Positions 18,167 to 27,657 of a DNA stretch of 64,000 nucleotides are shown piece by piece (within the stretch, counting starts at the first letter, position 1; each line of letters begins with the position of its first letter). Below the pieces are notes generated by a model that worked only from the letters and a program-made list of their open reading frames with translations, made no database searches and had not been told where the DNA came from. The stretch comes from Hyphomicrobiales bacterium (GTDB lineage: Bacteria > Pseudomonadota > Alphaproteobacteria > Rhizobiales > Rhizobiaceae), in assembly GCA_003963455.1 (NCBI GenBank), contig RXJA01000058.1, positions 47,946-111,945 on the forward strand, in the 5' to 3' direction. A program made the translations under genes and the position numbers.

Positions 18167-21100
18167 TTACCGGAGCTCGTGGATGGCCACGTTAGGGACA
18201 ACCGACTTCGCAATCTCGCACAGGTGTTGATGATGCGTGAGGTAGATCACCTGGCCCACATTTGCCATCTCACTGAACAGTCGGAAAACTTCCTCCGACC
18301 GGAGATGGTCAAAGGTTTCCATGATGTCATCAGCGATGAACGGAACAGACGGCCTGAGCTTGGCAAACTCGTAATATCCGGCAAGCCGTAGAGCCAGGTA
18401 GAGCTGAAAACGCGCGCCTTTCGACAGAGCGTCGGCGACCTTCGATTGGCCATCCCGCTGCGTGGCAATGAGCACCTCGCCGGCCTTTACAGGCTGGGTC
18501 GTCAAGCCTGTGTACTGGCGGCGCGTGATCAGGGCGAAGGCGTCGGACGCCTGGCTCATCATTCCGGACCGGTGACGTTCGCGGTAGACCCGTAGCGCGC
18601 TTTCTGCCGACATGACGCCGAGCTTCAACTCGATATAGCGGGCAGCCTTCTCCTCGATTTCGAGAAGAACCGTCCGGCGCTCCGCATCGATCCGGGCGAC
18701 CTGGCTGTCGCCGCCAATCGCATCGAGCTTGTCCGTCGCCCGGGCACGGCGGACGAGTTGCTGTTGTAGGGCTTCATCGAGGTCGGCGAGACGCCGCTCG
18801 ATTTCGGCCTTTTCCACTGCCAGCCCATCGAGATCGACGTTCTCCAGCAATGAGCGCGCCTGGGTGAAGTCATCCAGGGCAATCTCGCTCATCAATCGTT
18901 CTTCAAGCTCGGCCATTGCGCTCCGCAGGCCGTCTCGCTCGCGAAGCCGTTCATCGCGCTCAGCGACTTCGGGCAGAGTTTTCACCCCGAAAGTATCGAG
19001 CACTTGCTGCTTGGTTATTTCGTGTGCCGCGATCTCGGCGTTCAATGCCTTCTGAACGTCTTGCAACTTCTGAACATCAAGTAGGAGATTCGCCCTCGAC
19101 TCACGGGAACGATCAGCTTTTTCTAGGCGCTCGGTCAGCCTGGCGCTCACCTGTTCCGGCGCCTCCTCGTTTGATGGATCCACGGCCTGCGCACCAAGCC
19201 GAGCCACCTCTTCTGCAAAGCCAGTCCTGTCCGCCTCCATCTTGCCTATGCGGGTACGCATGGCCTCACGATCCTGCAGAGCCTTTGAGAGCTCCGAGAG
19301 CTGATCGAGCACGTTGCCAAGCCCGGTTCCGGCGATGCCGTCTTCGAGCCAGGTGCCCTTCAGCGTTTCATTGACCTCGGCCTGCCATGCAGCATCTCGC
19401 CGCTCGGCTATTTCAACAGCGAGCCGCCTGACGGCCAACTCCTCTTCCTTCGCAGCGACGCTTCTTAGCGCCTCCGCTCGTTCCGCATCGACCTTCGCCT
19501 GTCTGTCGAGAAAGCGGTCGGCGGAGACAACCATGGCGTCCAGAACCTCACCGGCTTCCGGCTGAATTCCAACGCTTCGAAGAGCCGAGGCCAGCCCGAG
19601 ACGGATCCGCTCTCCTTCGGCTGTCCCGCGTTCAATTCTTGCGCGTGCGAGCAGAATGTCGTCAAAGGCGCCAAGCGCGTCGGCGCGCGCGGACAGCCGC
19701 TCCTCCAGAAGTCCGATCAAAAGGTCGAGCGACTGCGCCTGGCAATCCTGAAGCAGGGCGCAGGCCATTTGCCCAATTTCAATTGCGGCCGTTTCAGCGC
19801 GCCTGTCCAGCTCGCCGAGCTGGGCACTGACGCGCTCTATCGCCGCTTCGGTTTCGGTCGCCTTTTGCTTGATTGCACGCAGGTCCGCGAGCTCGCCGGC
19901 ATGAGCCAGGCGCGCCGCGCCGACATGATCGTCCCAGGCCAGAGCTGCGGCAAACACGTGTGCGGTTTCGACCGTGAGGTCCAGCCGGTGATTTCGCCAG
20001 GCCTCGTCCCTATCACGGCGAATGGCTGCGGCTGTCTCATCGTCGGCGATGTCGGCCGACGCGCGGACAGCGGCCAGACGAGCCGACATCGAGATCCGGC
20101 TTTGTTCATGCTCGGCCAGACGGTCGGAATAGACTGCCCTGTCCCTTTGAAGGTCGGCGGCCAGCTTCTTCCAGGCAGCCATCTGCGTCGGCATTGGGAG
20201 AGACATCTTCGAAAGCGCCTCCGCATCTCTCGACCACGGCCGAAGGCGCCGCATCGCATCGGCCAGTCTTGTTTGCCGCTCGTCCTCGAATTCCCGCGCC
20301 TCTGCGATTTCGCGTTTGTGACCACTGGCCTTGGCTTCCGAGGAAGCTGCCATCAGCCTGGCTCTTGCGGGCTCGGGCACCGCCCTCTCCTCGCCAACGC
20401 GGCCTCGCGCCGCATTGAACCCATCAAGCGCGGCAGCGGCCTCATCGCGGGCCATCCGCAGGCTCGTCGTGATGCCGGAGCGCTGTTCGACCATGGTGCG
20501 AAGCGTGCCGACCACAACGGCCGGCAGGATGAGTCGGGGCGGATCCTGTTCGGCCGACCTTCCAAGCGCGGCGAGACAGTTTTCTACCGTCTGGTCGAGC
20601 AGTTGGACCTCCATCTTGCGGGTCGGCAGGTCCATGCCCGCGGATAGGTAGCGCGCCTTGCGGTCGGCAAGTCCTCGCACCTGCTCCGAGATCGCCAGCA
20701 CGGCTTCGTCGACCGCAATTGCCTCGATCTTTGCCTTTGCACGATCGATCTCATCGGCATTGGCCTGGAGACGGGTTCTTAAGCGTGCATCCTGATCGAT
20801 CAATTCCGCGACGCTGCCACTCCAGGTCCTGGCAGGAGACGGCATGTCCGGCAGGTCGGCCAGCCTGCTTGCCTTGCGTTTGACTTCGGCAAGGAGCGGT
20901 GCGGCGCGCGCATATCGCTCGATCGTGGCGAGCCGCGCCGACAACGCCGCGCGTTCGGCCAGGCTGCGGTCATACTTCTCCTGAGCCTCGGCCCGTTCCG
21001 TCTCGAGCGCCTCGAATGTCGAGGCCAGCGTGTCGATCGTCTCCTTGCGTGACTTGAGTTCCGCGAACCGTTTCTTCAGCAGCGCGATTTCGGTGGTTTG

Positions 21101-21637
21101 GGCTTGCTTTCGGTGAAGCCCATCTGCTTCTGTTTCCAACGCGGCCAAGACATCGCTGGCATGTCCGAGGCCAGCGCTGGCGGTGAAGAGAAGCTTGCCG
21201 AGATCGCCACGCGATTCAAGGATCGCCTTGCCGCCCGCTTCCAGCGTCTCGTCATCGAGCGAGAACATGCTGCTGTAGGTATCGCGTGACAAACCCGCGA
21301 GGTGCGCCGAAATGGCAATTTCGCTGAGTGGCCGGCCTTCGGCATCGTGCAGTGAGTTGCTGCGACTTTTGGTGCGCGAAACGGCAAGCGTCTGCCCCGC
21401 GAATTCGAGCAGCCCGCCGACGCGCATCGAGCTATAGTCGTGCAGGAAATTGTAGCGGCTGCGCTCTTCGATGCCGAAGAGCAGATCAAGGTACGCGGAA
21501 AGCGCGGTCGACTTGCCTGCCTCGTTCAGGCCGAAGACGATGTGAAAATCTGGGCCTGAAGCCGGCTTCTCTCCAAAGTCGATCGCGTTATCGGTGAACT
21601 TGCCGTAGCGGGTCAGGTCGAGGCGCCGCAATCTCAT
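18167..21637 (-). CDS. YhaN-like AAA/SMC-type ATPase (SbcC/RecN-like)
   Basis: 1156 aa; MRLRRLDLTRYGKFTDNAIDFG...FGLNEAGKSTALSAYLDLLFGI; long coiled coil; C-terminal PSVPFIADDIMETFDHLRSEEVFRLF. Confidence 0.85.
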   Translation of the reverse strand: MRLRRLDLTRYGKFTDNAIDFGEKPASGPDFHIVFGLNEAGKSTALSAYLDLLFGIEERSRYNFLHDYSSMRVGGLLEFAGQTLAVSRTKSRSNSLHDAEGRPLSEIAISAHLAGLSRDTYSSMFSLDDETLEAGGKAILESRGDLGKLLFTASAGLGHASDVLAALETEADGLHRKQAQTTEIALLKKRFAELKSRKETIDTLASTFEALETERAEAQEKYDRSLAERAALSARLATIERYARAAPLLAEVKRKASRLADLPDMPSPARTWSGSVAELIDQDARLRTRLQANADEIDRAKAKIEAIAVDEAVLAISEQVRGLADRKARYLSAGMDLPTRKMEVQLLDQTVENCLAALGRSAEQDPPRLILPAVVVGTLRTMVEQRSGITTSLRMARDEAAAALDGFNAARGRVGEERAVPEPARARLMAASSEAKASGHKREIAEAREFEDERQTRLADAMRRLRPWSRDAEALSKMSLPMPTQMAAWKKLAADLQRDRAVYSDRLAEHEQSRISMSARLAAVRASADIADDETAAAIRRDRDEAWRNHRLDLTVETAHVFAAALAWDDHVGAARLAHAGELADLRAIKQKATETEAAIERVSAQLGELDRRAETAAIEIGQMACALLQDCQAQSLDLLIGLLEERLSARADALGAFDDILLARARIERGTAEGERIRLGLASALRSVGIQPEAGEVLDAMVVSADRFLDRQAKVDAERAEALRSVAAKEEELAVRRLAVEIAERRDAAWQAEVNETLKGTWLEDGIAGTGLGNVLDQLSELSKALQDREAMRTRIGKMEADRTGFAEEVARLGAQAVDPSNEEAPEQVSARLTERLEKADRSRESRANLLLDVQKLQDVQKALNAEIAAHEITKQQVLDTFGVKTLPEVAERDERLRERDGLRSAMAELEERLMSEIALDDFTQARSLLENVDLDGLAVEKAEIERRLADLDEALQQQLVRRARATDKLDAIGGDSQVARIDAERRTVLLEIEEKAARYIELKLGVMSAESALRVYRERHRSGMMSQASDAFALITRRQYTGLTTQPVKAGEVLIATQRDGQSKVADALSKGARFQLYLALRLAGYYEFAKLRPSVPFIADDIMETFDHLRSEEVFRLFSEMANVGQVIYLTHHQHLCEIAKSVVPNVAIHELR

Positions 21638-22893
21638 CGCGTCGCACCTGCCTTGAGCCGGGCCGTGACTAGGTCAACGCTTCCGGCAAGCACATCGTCG
21701 AGAAATTGTTCGAACCCTGCTTCGTCCTTGCCGACGAAGCCCCGCGCATCGGGTGGCAGGTCCGCGATCGTCTTCAACACGAATTCGCGCGCTTCCAACC
21801 GAAATGCTTCTGATGCCGCATTGGCGCGCATGGACTGCGCGAGTTCCAAGGTAGGATCGGCGACATCTTCCAAGGCCCCGATAACGGAATCCGAAAGATC
21901 AAGCTCCAGCTTCTCCACCCAGGTGTTGCCCAACTGCTCCGCTGTCTGCCCGGCTTCTGCGAGCGCCAGGTCCCGGTCGCGCATCAGCGACCATGAAAGA
22001 GCGGAAGTGCCGACCAGGCGAAGGCGGGCAACAAGGTAGCGCGAGCTGGCGACCTCGCGGGCTTGTTCCAGCCCTGCTCGGACGCGGATAGCCGCCTCGC
22101 TCCATTCGGACGTCCCGGTCAGATCGACACTCACCCGCTCGAACTGCGCGACACTGGTGAGCCTCTCCTCGATCTCCACGGAGCGATCGTCAAGAATGGT
22201 GACCAGCGTGACCGATTTCTCGCCCGCCTCATTGATGTCCCTCCCTTGAGGAATCCCTGGCATCACGAGCGTGCTGGCGCCGGAATAGACCTGGCGAACG
22301 TGGATATGGCCAAGCGCCCAATAGTCAAAGCCGTGGCCGTGAAGATCGGCGACGCTGCAAGGTGCATAAACGTCATGGCCCGGGGAACCAGCCAGGCTCG
22401 TATGCATGATGCCGATGTTGGCATAGCCTTCCTGCGGAGCAGCATATTTGGGCAGCAGGCTTTCGGGCGCTTTGGGGCTGGCGAAGCTCAGTCCATGGAA
22501 CGCTACGTCTATCCCCGAGCCAGGCTGCACCACAGATTGGCAGCGGCCGCCAAAGATCGTCACCGTGTCTGGCAAGACGAGCTGCTTGGTAATCCGCGAC
22601 ATGGCGTCGTGATTGCCGCGGATCATGTAGACCCTGACGCCGGCTTGATGGAGGCGCGTCATTTGGGAGGCAAAAAAGCGTGCCGTTTTCATCGAGGTCT
22701 GGTCGCCGTCGTAAAGATCGCCGGCGATCACAAGCGCATCAACCTGCTCCGCTAGGCACAAATCCACGATGTCGATGAACGCCTGACGGCTGGCATCTCC
22801 GACCAGCTCGGCAAGCTCGGGATTGCGCAGCGCAAGCGAGCGCAACGGCGAGTCGAGATGGGCATCGGCCGTATGGATAAATCGAAATGCCAT
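21634..22893 (-). CDS. Metallophosphoesterase/DNA repair exonuclease (SbcD/YhaO-like)
   Basis: ATG at 22893: MAFRFIHTADAHLDSPLRSLALR...LVIAGDLYDGDQTS...VYMIRGNHDAMS; 4-nt overlap with 18167-21637 gene. Confidence 0.85.
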   Translation of the reverse strand: MAFRFIHTADAHLDSPLRSLALRNPELAELVGDASRQAFIDIVDLCLAEQVDALVIAGDLYDGDQTSMKTARFFASQMTRLHQAGVRVYMIRGNHDAMSRITKQLVLPDTVTIFGGRCQSVVQPGSGIDVAFHGLSFASPKAPESLLPKYAAPQEGYANIGIMHTSLAGSPGHDVYAPCSVADLHGHGFDYWALGHIHVRQVYSGASTLVMPGIPQGRDINEAGEKSVTLVTILDDRSVEIEERLTSVAQFERVSVDLTGTSEWSEAAIRVRAGLEQAREVASSRYLVARLRLVGTSALSWSLMRDRDLALAEAGQTAEQLGNTWVEKLELDLSDSVIGALEDVADPTLELAQSMRANAASEAFRLEAREFVLKTIADLPPDARGFVGKDEAGFEQFLDDVLAGSVDLVTARLKAGATR

Positions 22894-23685
22894 GCTTAGC
22901 GCTCCCGGACCCGAACACAAGCTCGGGCAGATGCCGGCACCAGAACGAAGGCGCTCGACCGTCACGATGAGCGGTCAAAAGACATCTTGGTTTCGGTAGC
23001 AAAGTCGGGCGACCTTCGGCAACAGTGGATGGGAAGGCTGTATGAGACGGTTCCTGATGAACGTCATGATGGCTGCCGGCGGCTATCTCTGGACTGTCAT
23101 TCCAGTCCAATGTCGCGACGGTTACATGGCCGCCTTAGAGCGCGCGAGTACCCGACTCGATATCGTTCCGTTCGCCCGCTAAGGGCTTCGGTTGGTTCCG
23201 CGAGTGTCGTGTAGGCGACGAGGCTCGTGGGCACCTTCCCCGAGATGAGCTTGGCGGTTGGGATGTCCGGAGCAACCTAGCCCAGAAAAAAGCAATCGAT
23301 GCAGCCGCTCGTGCCCTACAAAGCACGACGGAAAGCCAGGGACGCTGCTGGCGTGAACCGGAACGCATGGCAAGATTGCGCGCCTTGCTGACGCGATCAG
23401 CGGCTGCTCGACTGCACCCAACCGGCCGCCCACGCTCTGGGTGTCGGCATCTATATGGCGGGCTGGCTTTGGATTTCTCCGGCTGAAATCGATATAGGAA
23501 TCCGTTCCTATTTTATTCGCCAGAGTCCATACTGCTCCCGAAACTTTTTCGGGCCCCGCTACATCAAAGTTTACAGACAGCCTCATTGCGAAGGGCGTAT
23601 GTTAAGTCAGTCAGCGGCCACTTGTACGGGCATCGCTGCTGGGAGCGATCATCATTCTCTCGCCCGCCACCAAGGAGGCAGAGAG

Positions 23686-23896
23686 ATGCAAAAGCACCTC
23701 AATCAACCCGGAAGACCTGGACGTGCTGAAGCGCGTTTTCGATGTTCTGTGCGCGGAGCGCGGTTGCCAGCCAGGTTCACCCGATGCCGAGGCGACGGCG
23801 GTCATGCTGGTCAACCTGTTCGAATCCGGCAGGACGACCGAGGAGGAGCTGCTGGATTCGGCGCGACCAGTCCAGGCATACCGGCAGGCCAGCTGA
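23686..23896 (+). pseudogene. Small protein gene apparently frameshifted in an A-run near the start
   Basis: ATG at 23686 then CAAAAG; removing one A from 23690-23693 yields MQSTSINPEDLDVLKRVFDVLCAERGCQPGSPDAEATAVMLVNLFESGRTTEEELLDSARPVQAYRQAS*. Confidence 0.5.
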
Positions 23897-24063
23897 GTAA
23901 GCTTGTAGCATCGGCACCCGGCCCGAGTTCACAGCGGCTTGGCCGTGGACCCCAAATCGCAGCCAGGCATTCTGTCTCGCGCACATGGGCCGTGGCGACA
24001 TAACGGCTGCCTTTCCTCTAAACCGGTGGGCACGACGCCATCAAGCCATGCCTTCGTCAGCAG

Positions 24064-24094
24064 CTAGCGGAAGGTTTGCGAAGCTTTCCGCTAG
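24064..24094. repeat. Hairpin CTAGCGGAA-N13-TTCCGCTAG
   Basis: Perfect 9-bp inverted arms at 24064-24072 and 24086-24094. Confidence 0.6.
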
Positions 24095-24360
24095 ACAGAT
24101 CCAATCAGTTCCAGCACCACATCAGCCCAGCCGCACGGGCGTGCGCCGCCGGGAGCCGCTTACCCATCAGACCGCGGTACCTGACATCAGCGTCCCACGG
24201 GGCGGAGACTCCCAAGAGCGCGATGCGCTCCGTCCCCGTCCGCAGCGGTACCGAGTTTGAACACCTGCGGTGAGACGCGAAACGGCCATTGGCGATGACA
24301 CTTTTCGCGTCGCAGAGAAAGTTTGTTAGCTCCTGATTCCGTAGTTCAGCAGCAGGCTTC

Positions 24361-24457
24361 ATACGCGATCGCGTATTAGGCAGATTTATGCGCGTTTGCG
24401 TATTATAGCAATTAATACGCGACCGCGTATATTGACATAACATACGCGAATGCGTAT
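24361..24457. promoter_or_regulatory. Four 16-bp palindromic operator-like sites at exact 27-bp spacing upstream of hipB-like gene, with -35/-10-like elements
   Basis: ATACGCGATCGCGTAT 24361-24376; ATGCGCGTTTGCGTAT 24388-24403; ATACGCGACCGCGTAT 24415-24430; ATACGCGAATGCGTAT 24442-24457; TTGACA 24432-24437 and TATGTG 24455-24460 with 17-nt spacer. Confidence 0.85.
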
Positions 24458-24478
24458 GTGGGGCTCTGGAGGCTTATC

Positions 24479-24733
24479 ATGACCGACCAGATCGCTCGTA
24501 ACGAAAAGCAACTCGGCGCCATTCTGCGTCGCGCCCGCAGACAGGCCGACCTCACACAAGAAGCGCTAGGCAAGCAAATTCACCTGCGCCAGGCCACTGT
24601 GTCCCGCCTTGAGGCCGGCGAGCCAGCGGTGCAGCTCAGTACCTTGATGGCTGCTCTCTACGCCCTCGACCTTGAACTTGTCGTTCGACCACGCAGCAAA
24701 GGCAGCGCCGCTGAGATCGAGGACCTGTTCTGA
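24479..24733 (+). CDS. hipB: XRE-family antitoxin/transcriptional regulator, HipB-like
   Basis: MTDQIARNEKQLGAILRRARRQADLTQEALGKQIHLRQATVSRLEAGEPAVQLSTLMAALYALDLELVVRPR; TGATG overlap with hipA. Confidence 0.85.
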   Translation: MTDQIARNEKQLGAILRRARRQADLTQEALGKQIHLRQATVSRLEAGEPAVQLSTLMAALYALDLELVVRPRSKGSAAEIEDLF

Positions 24734-26043
24734 TGGCGCGACGGCCGGTTCACCCGCCGCTCAATGTTTTCCTGAACGGGCGCCTGGTTGGTATGCTGCG
24801 CAGGGAATCGACTGGCGCCATAGACTTCCGGTACGCTGGCGAATGGCTTCAATGGCGCGGCACCTTCCCGGTCTCGCTCTCGCTTCCCTTGCGGGAGGAC
24901 CGCTATATCGGCGCGCCTGTGATCAACGTCTTCGATAATCTGCTTCCTGACAACGAGGCCATCCGCAAACGCGTTGCCGAACGCGTCGGCGCGGAAGGCA
25001 CCGACGCCTACAGCATGCTCGCCGCCCTCGGCCACGACTGCGTCGGCGCGCTGCAGTTCCTTCCCGATGGCGTCGATCCGGGCACTCCGGGCAGCAGTGA
25101 GGGTAAGCTCGTTAGCAAAAATGACGTCGCTGGAATAATCGAGAACCTTACCGCCGCTCCTCTCGGCCTCGGAGAGGACGGAGATTTCCGCATTTCAATC
25201 GCCGGCGCCCAGGAAAAGACGGCGCTCTTGCGCAAGGGGGGGCGCTGGTTCAAGCCGATTGGCACGGCGGCGACCACCCATATCCTGAAACCACAGATCG
25301 GGCGGTTGCCCAACGGCATCGACCTTTCCAACAGCGTCGAGAACGAATATCTGTGCCTCAAGCTCCTCGAGGCGTTCGGCGTTCCTGCCGCCCGGGCAGA
25401 AATTGCCGATTTCGGCCAGCGTCGCACGCTGATCGTCGAGCGATTCGACCGGCTGTGGGCCAGGGACGGTCGCCTGCTTCGCCTGCCGCAGGAAGATATC
25501 TGTCAAGCGCTGTCAGTGCCACCCACGCGCAAATATCAGTCCGAGGGCGGTCCTGGCGTGGTCGAGATTATCGAGCTTCTGAAAGGCAGCGATACGCCAG
25601 AGGGCGACATCGCTGTTTTCCTGCGCGCCTGCGTTGTATTCTGGCTGATCGGCGCGACCGATGGGCACGCCAAGAACTTCAGTATTTATCTCGGGCCCGG
25701 CGGGCGGTTTCGGATGACGCCCCTCTATGACGTACTGACCGCGCAGCCCAGCCTTGATGCCCGACAGATCCCTCGCAAGAAATTCAAGCTGGCAATGTCA
25801 GTCGGCAAGAACCGGCATTATTCGGTAAACGAAATTGTGCCCCGCCACTTGATGCAGACTGCCGAGATGGCCGGCGTGGGGACGCCTGTCATGCGCAAAC
25901 TTTTCGAAGACGTTGCCGCAAATGCCGAAAGCCAGTTCGAGACGGTAATCTCCTCGTTGCACCGCGGCTTTCCCGAGGAGATTGTCGAGTCGCTCAGGTT
26001 GGCTATAGGCAAGCGAGCGCCTCTGCTTGGCGCCGCGAATTGA
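24733..26043 (+). CDS. hipA: HipA-family type II toxin (Ser/Thr kinase)
   Basis: 436 aa; FVSLSLPLREDRYIGAPVINVFDNLLPDN-type N-terminus, ISIAGAQEKTALL, IVERFDRL, LIGATDGHAKNFSIYL, RMTPLYDVLTA. Confidence 0.9.
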   Translation: MARRPVHPPLNVFLNGRLVGMLRRESTGAIDFRYAGEWLQWRGTFPVSLSLPLREDRYIGAPVINVFDNLLPDNEAIRKRVAERVGAEGTDAYSMLAALGHDCVGALQFLPDGVDPGTPGSSEGKLVSKNDVAGIIENLTAAPLGLGEDGDFRISIAGAQEKTALLRKGGRWFKPIGTAATTHILKPQIGRLPNGIDLSNSVENEYLCLKLLEAFGVPAARAEIADFGQRRTLIVERFDRLWARDGRLLRLPQEDICQALSVPPTRKYQSEGGPGVVEIIELLKGSDTPEGDIAVFLRACVVFWLIGATDGHAKNFSIYLGPGGRFRMTPLYDVLTAQPSLDARQIPRKKFKLAMSVGKNRHYSVNEIVPRHLMQTAEMAGVGTPVMRKLFEDVAANAESQFETVISSLHRGFPEEIVESLRLAIGKRAPLLGAAN

Positions 26044-26365
26044 TCAAGGTGACAACCCCTTGTTTGTCGGCTTGGTCCTCGGAAAGCTCCAGCCGCATCC
26101 CAACCGGCTCATAACCTGTCATCGAGCGGCTGCAGGGTCGGATGCGCGAGGTGGTGAATGTGATTTCGGCCACAATCGAGTGCGACGGGCAGCGGATAAG
26201 GCCATCCACCGCCACCAGAACTGGCCATCGTTGGCGGAGCTTGTCGCCCAGAGGCAGGCCGAGGCAGTTTTTGGCGTCATCCGGGACCATGGGAACGAGG
26301 CGTATGGATGAAACTTTGCCGGCGCCGGAGGACTGATCCATTGCAAAGATGTTGCGTTTTGCCAT
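26003..26365 (-). CDS. Hypothetical protein
   Basis: ATG at 26365: MAKRNIFAMDQSSGAGKVSSIRLVPMVPDDAKNCLGLPLGDKLRQRWPVLVAVDGLI...; fills the gap between hipA and the next plus-strand gene. Confidence 0.4.
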   Translation of the reverse strand: MAKRNIFAMDQSSGAGKVSSIRLVPMVPDDAKNCLGLPLGDKLRQRWPVLVAVDGLIRCPSHSIVAEITFTTSRIRPCSRSMTGYEPVGMRLELSEDQADKQGVVTLINSRRQAEALACL

Positions 26366-26500
26366 GCTGTTCACATACACGCAACAAATCATCACAAAGC
26401 AGAAGGATATTTGCGTTGCTCCGCCTGGTCCGACAGGCCACTATAGAGATTCGTGGTGTTTTCCAGCTATGCAGATGCAGTGGGCAGCCAGCCGTTGTTT

Positions 26501-27421
26501 ATGAAATCCAGCATCGATCATCTGCCGCCGCCAAAGCAGCGTGAGCTGACCAGGACGGTGGAGGTGCTGCTTGAGGAATTCGACGACGCGCTAAAGGGCG
26601 CAACGGCCGATTTCAAGAAGCGGGGCCGCATCCTGAAGATCATTCTCTTCGGGTCCTACGCCCGCGGCGGCTGGGTCGACGAGCCGCACACCAGGAAGGG
26701 CTACCGTTCCGATTTCGATCTCCTGATTGTCGTCAACAATCGAAAGCTGACCGATTTCGCCTCCTACTGGCAGGCAGCGGCCGACCGTTTGATGCGGGAG
26801 ATCGACACTCCAGTAAGCTTCATCGTGCACTCACGCCGCGAGGTGAACACCGCCCTGCATGAGGGGCAGTATTTCTTCGTCGATATCCGCCGTGATGGAA
26901 TAGTCCTCTATGAGCTGGACGACGAGCCGCTGACGATTCCAAAACCGTTGAACGCAAAGGAGGAGTACAAACTCGCGATAGGGCACTCCGTCCGCTTTCA
27001 AAGGGCCAGGAACAACCTTCTTCTGGCAAACACGGCTCAAGCAGCAAATATGCTCAACGACAGTGCGTTTCTTTTGCATCAGTCGATTGAGCATGCGTAT
27101 GCTGGATTGCTGCTCACCCTTACGAATTATTCTCCCCCTTCCCACAACATCAAATTTCTCCGCAGCCTCGCAGAGGACCAAGCCCATGAGCTTGCTGAGG
27201 TGTGGCCTCGTGACCAGCAACGCTTCGTTGCCTGGTTTAACATCATCAACGAAGCCTACGTGAAGGCACGGTACTCGCCTCATTTCGAGGTGACCCGTGA
27301 GGCCGTTATCTGGCTTTCTGATCGCGCTGGGGATTTGATCGATAGCACGGAGCGCATCTGCCGATCCCGACTTGAAAAGTTGAGAAACGAGGCGAATGCG
27401 CCAACTCATACCGCAGGTTAA
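26501..27421 (+). CDS. Nucleotidyltransferase (MNT) plus HEPN domain single-chain protein
   Basis: LKIILFGSYARGGWVDEPHTRKGYRSDFDLLIVV = NTase GSxxRG...DxD; C-terminal helical HEPN-like domain (LLHQSIEHAYAGLLLTLTNYSPPSHNIKFL...YVKARYSPHF). Confidence 0.75.
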   Translation: MKSSIDHLPPPKQRELTRTVEVLLEEFDDALKGATADFKKRGRILKIILFGSYARGGWVDEPHTRKGYRSDFDLLIVVNNRKLTDFASYWQAAADRLMREIDTPVSFIVHSRREVNTALHEGQYFFVDIRRDGIVLYELDDEPLTIPKPLNAKEEYKLAIGHSVRFQRARNNLLLANTAQAANMLNDSAFLLHQSIEHAYAGLLLTLTNYSPPSHNIKFLRSLAEDQAHELAEVWPRDQQRFVAWFNIINEAYVKARYSPHFEVTREAVIWLSDRAGDLIDSTERICRSRLEKLRNEANAPTHTAG

Positions 27422-27657
27422 TGGATCAGCCGGCGTGACTTCCATACTGCCCTTTATGCGACTTTCGGAGCACACAGAGTGAACATCGTTTTGGCTGAGG
27501 CACAGCTGCGGTCCAAAGTGTTGTCCGAAATTTGTAGCATTTGACGTTGCCCCCAGTTTCTATCCAGTTTTGAGTTCGTTTCCGGCGTGGGTTGTGCCCT
27601 GCTGGGCGGGTGAAGCGAAGTGCTGCCGTAAACTTGTTTCGGCCACGGGCGTTGCAA

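Noticed and set aside
23818-23827. GTTCGAATCC, resembling a tRNA T-loop and possible att site
   Set aside because: Lies inside the small frameshifted coding sequence (NLFESGR); no cloverleaf arms found around it.
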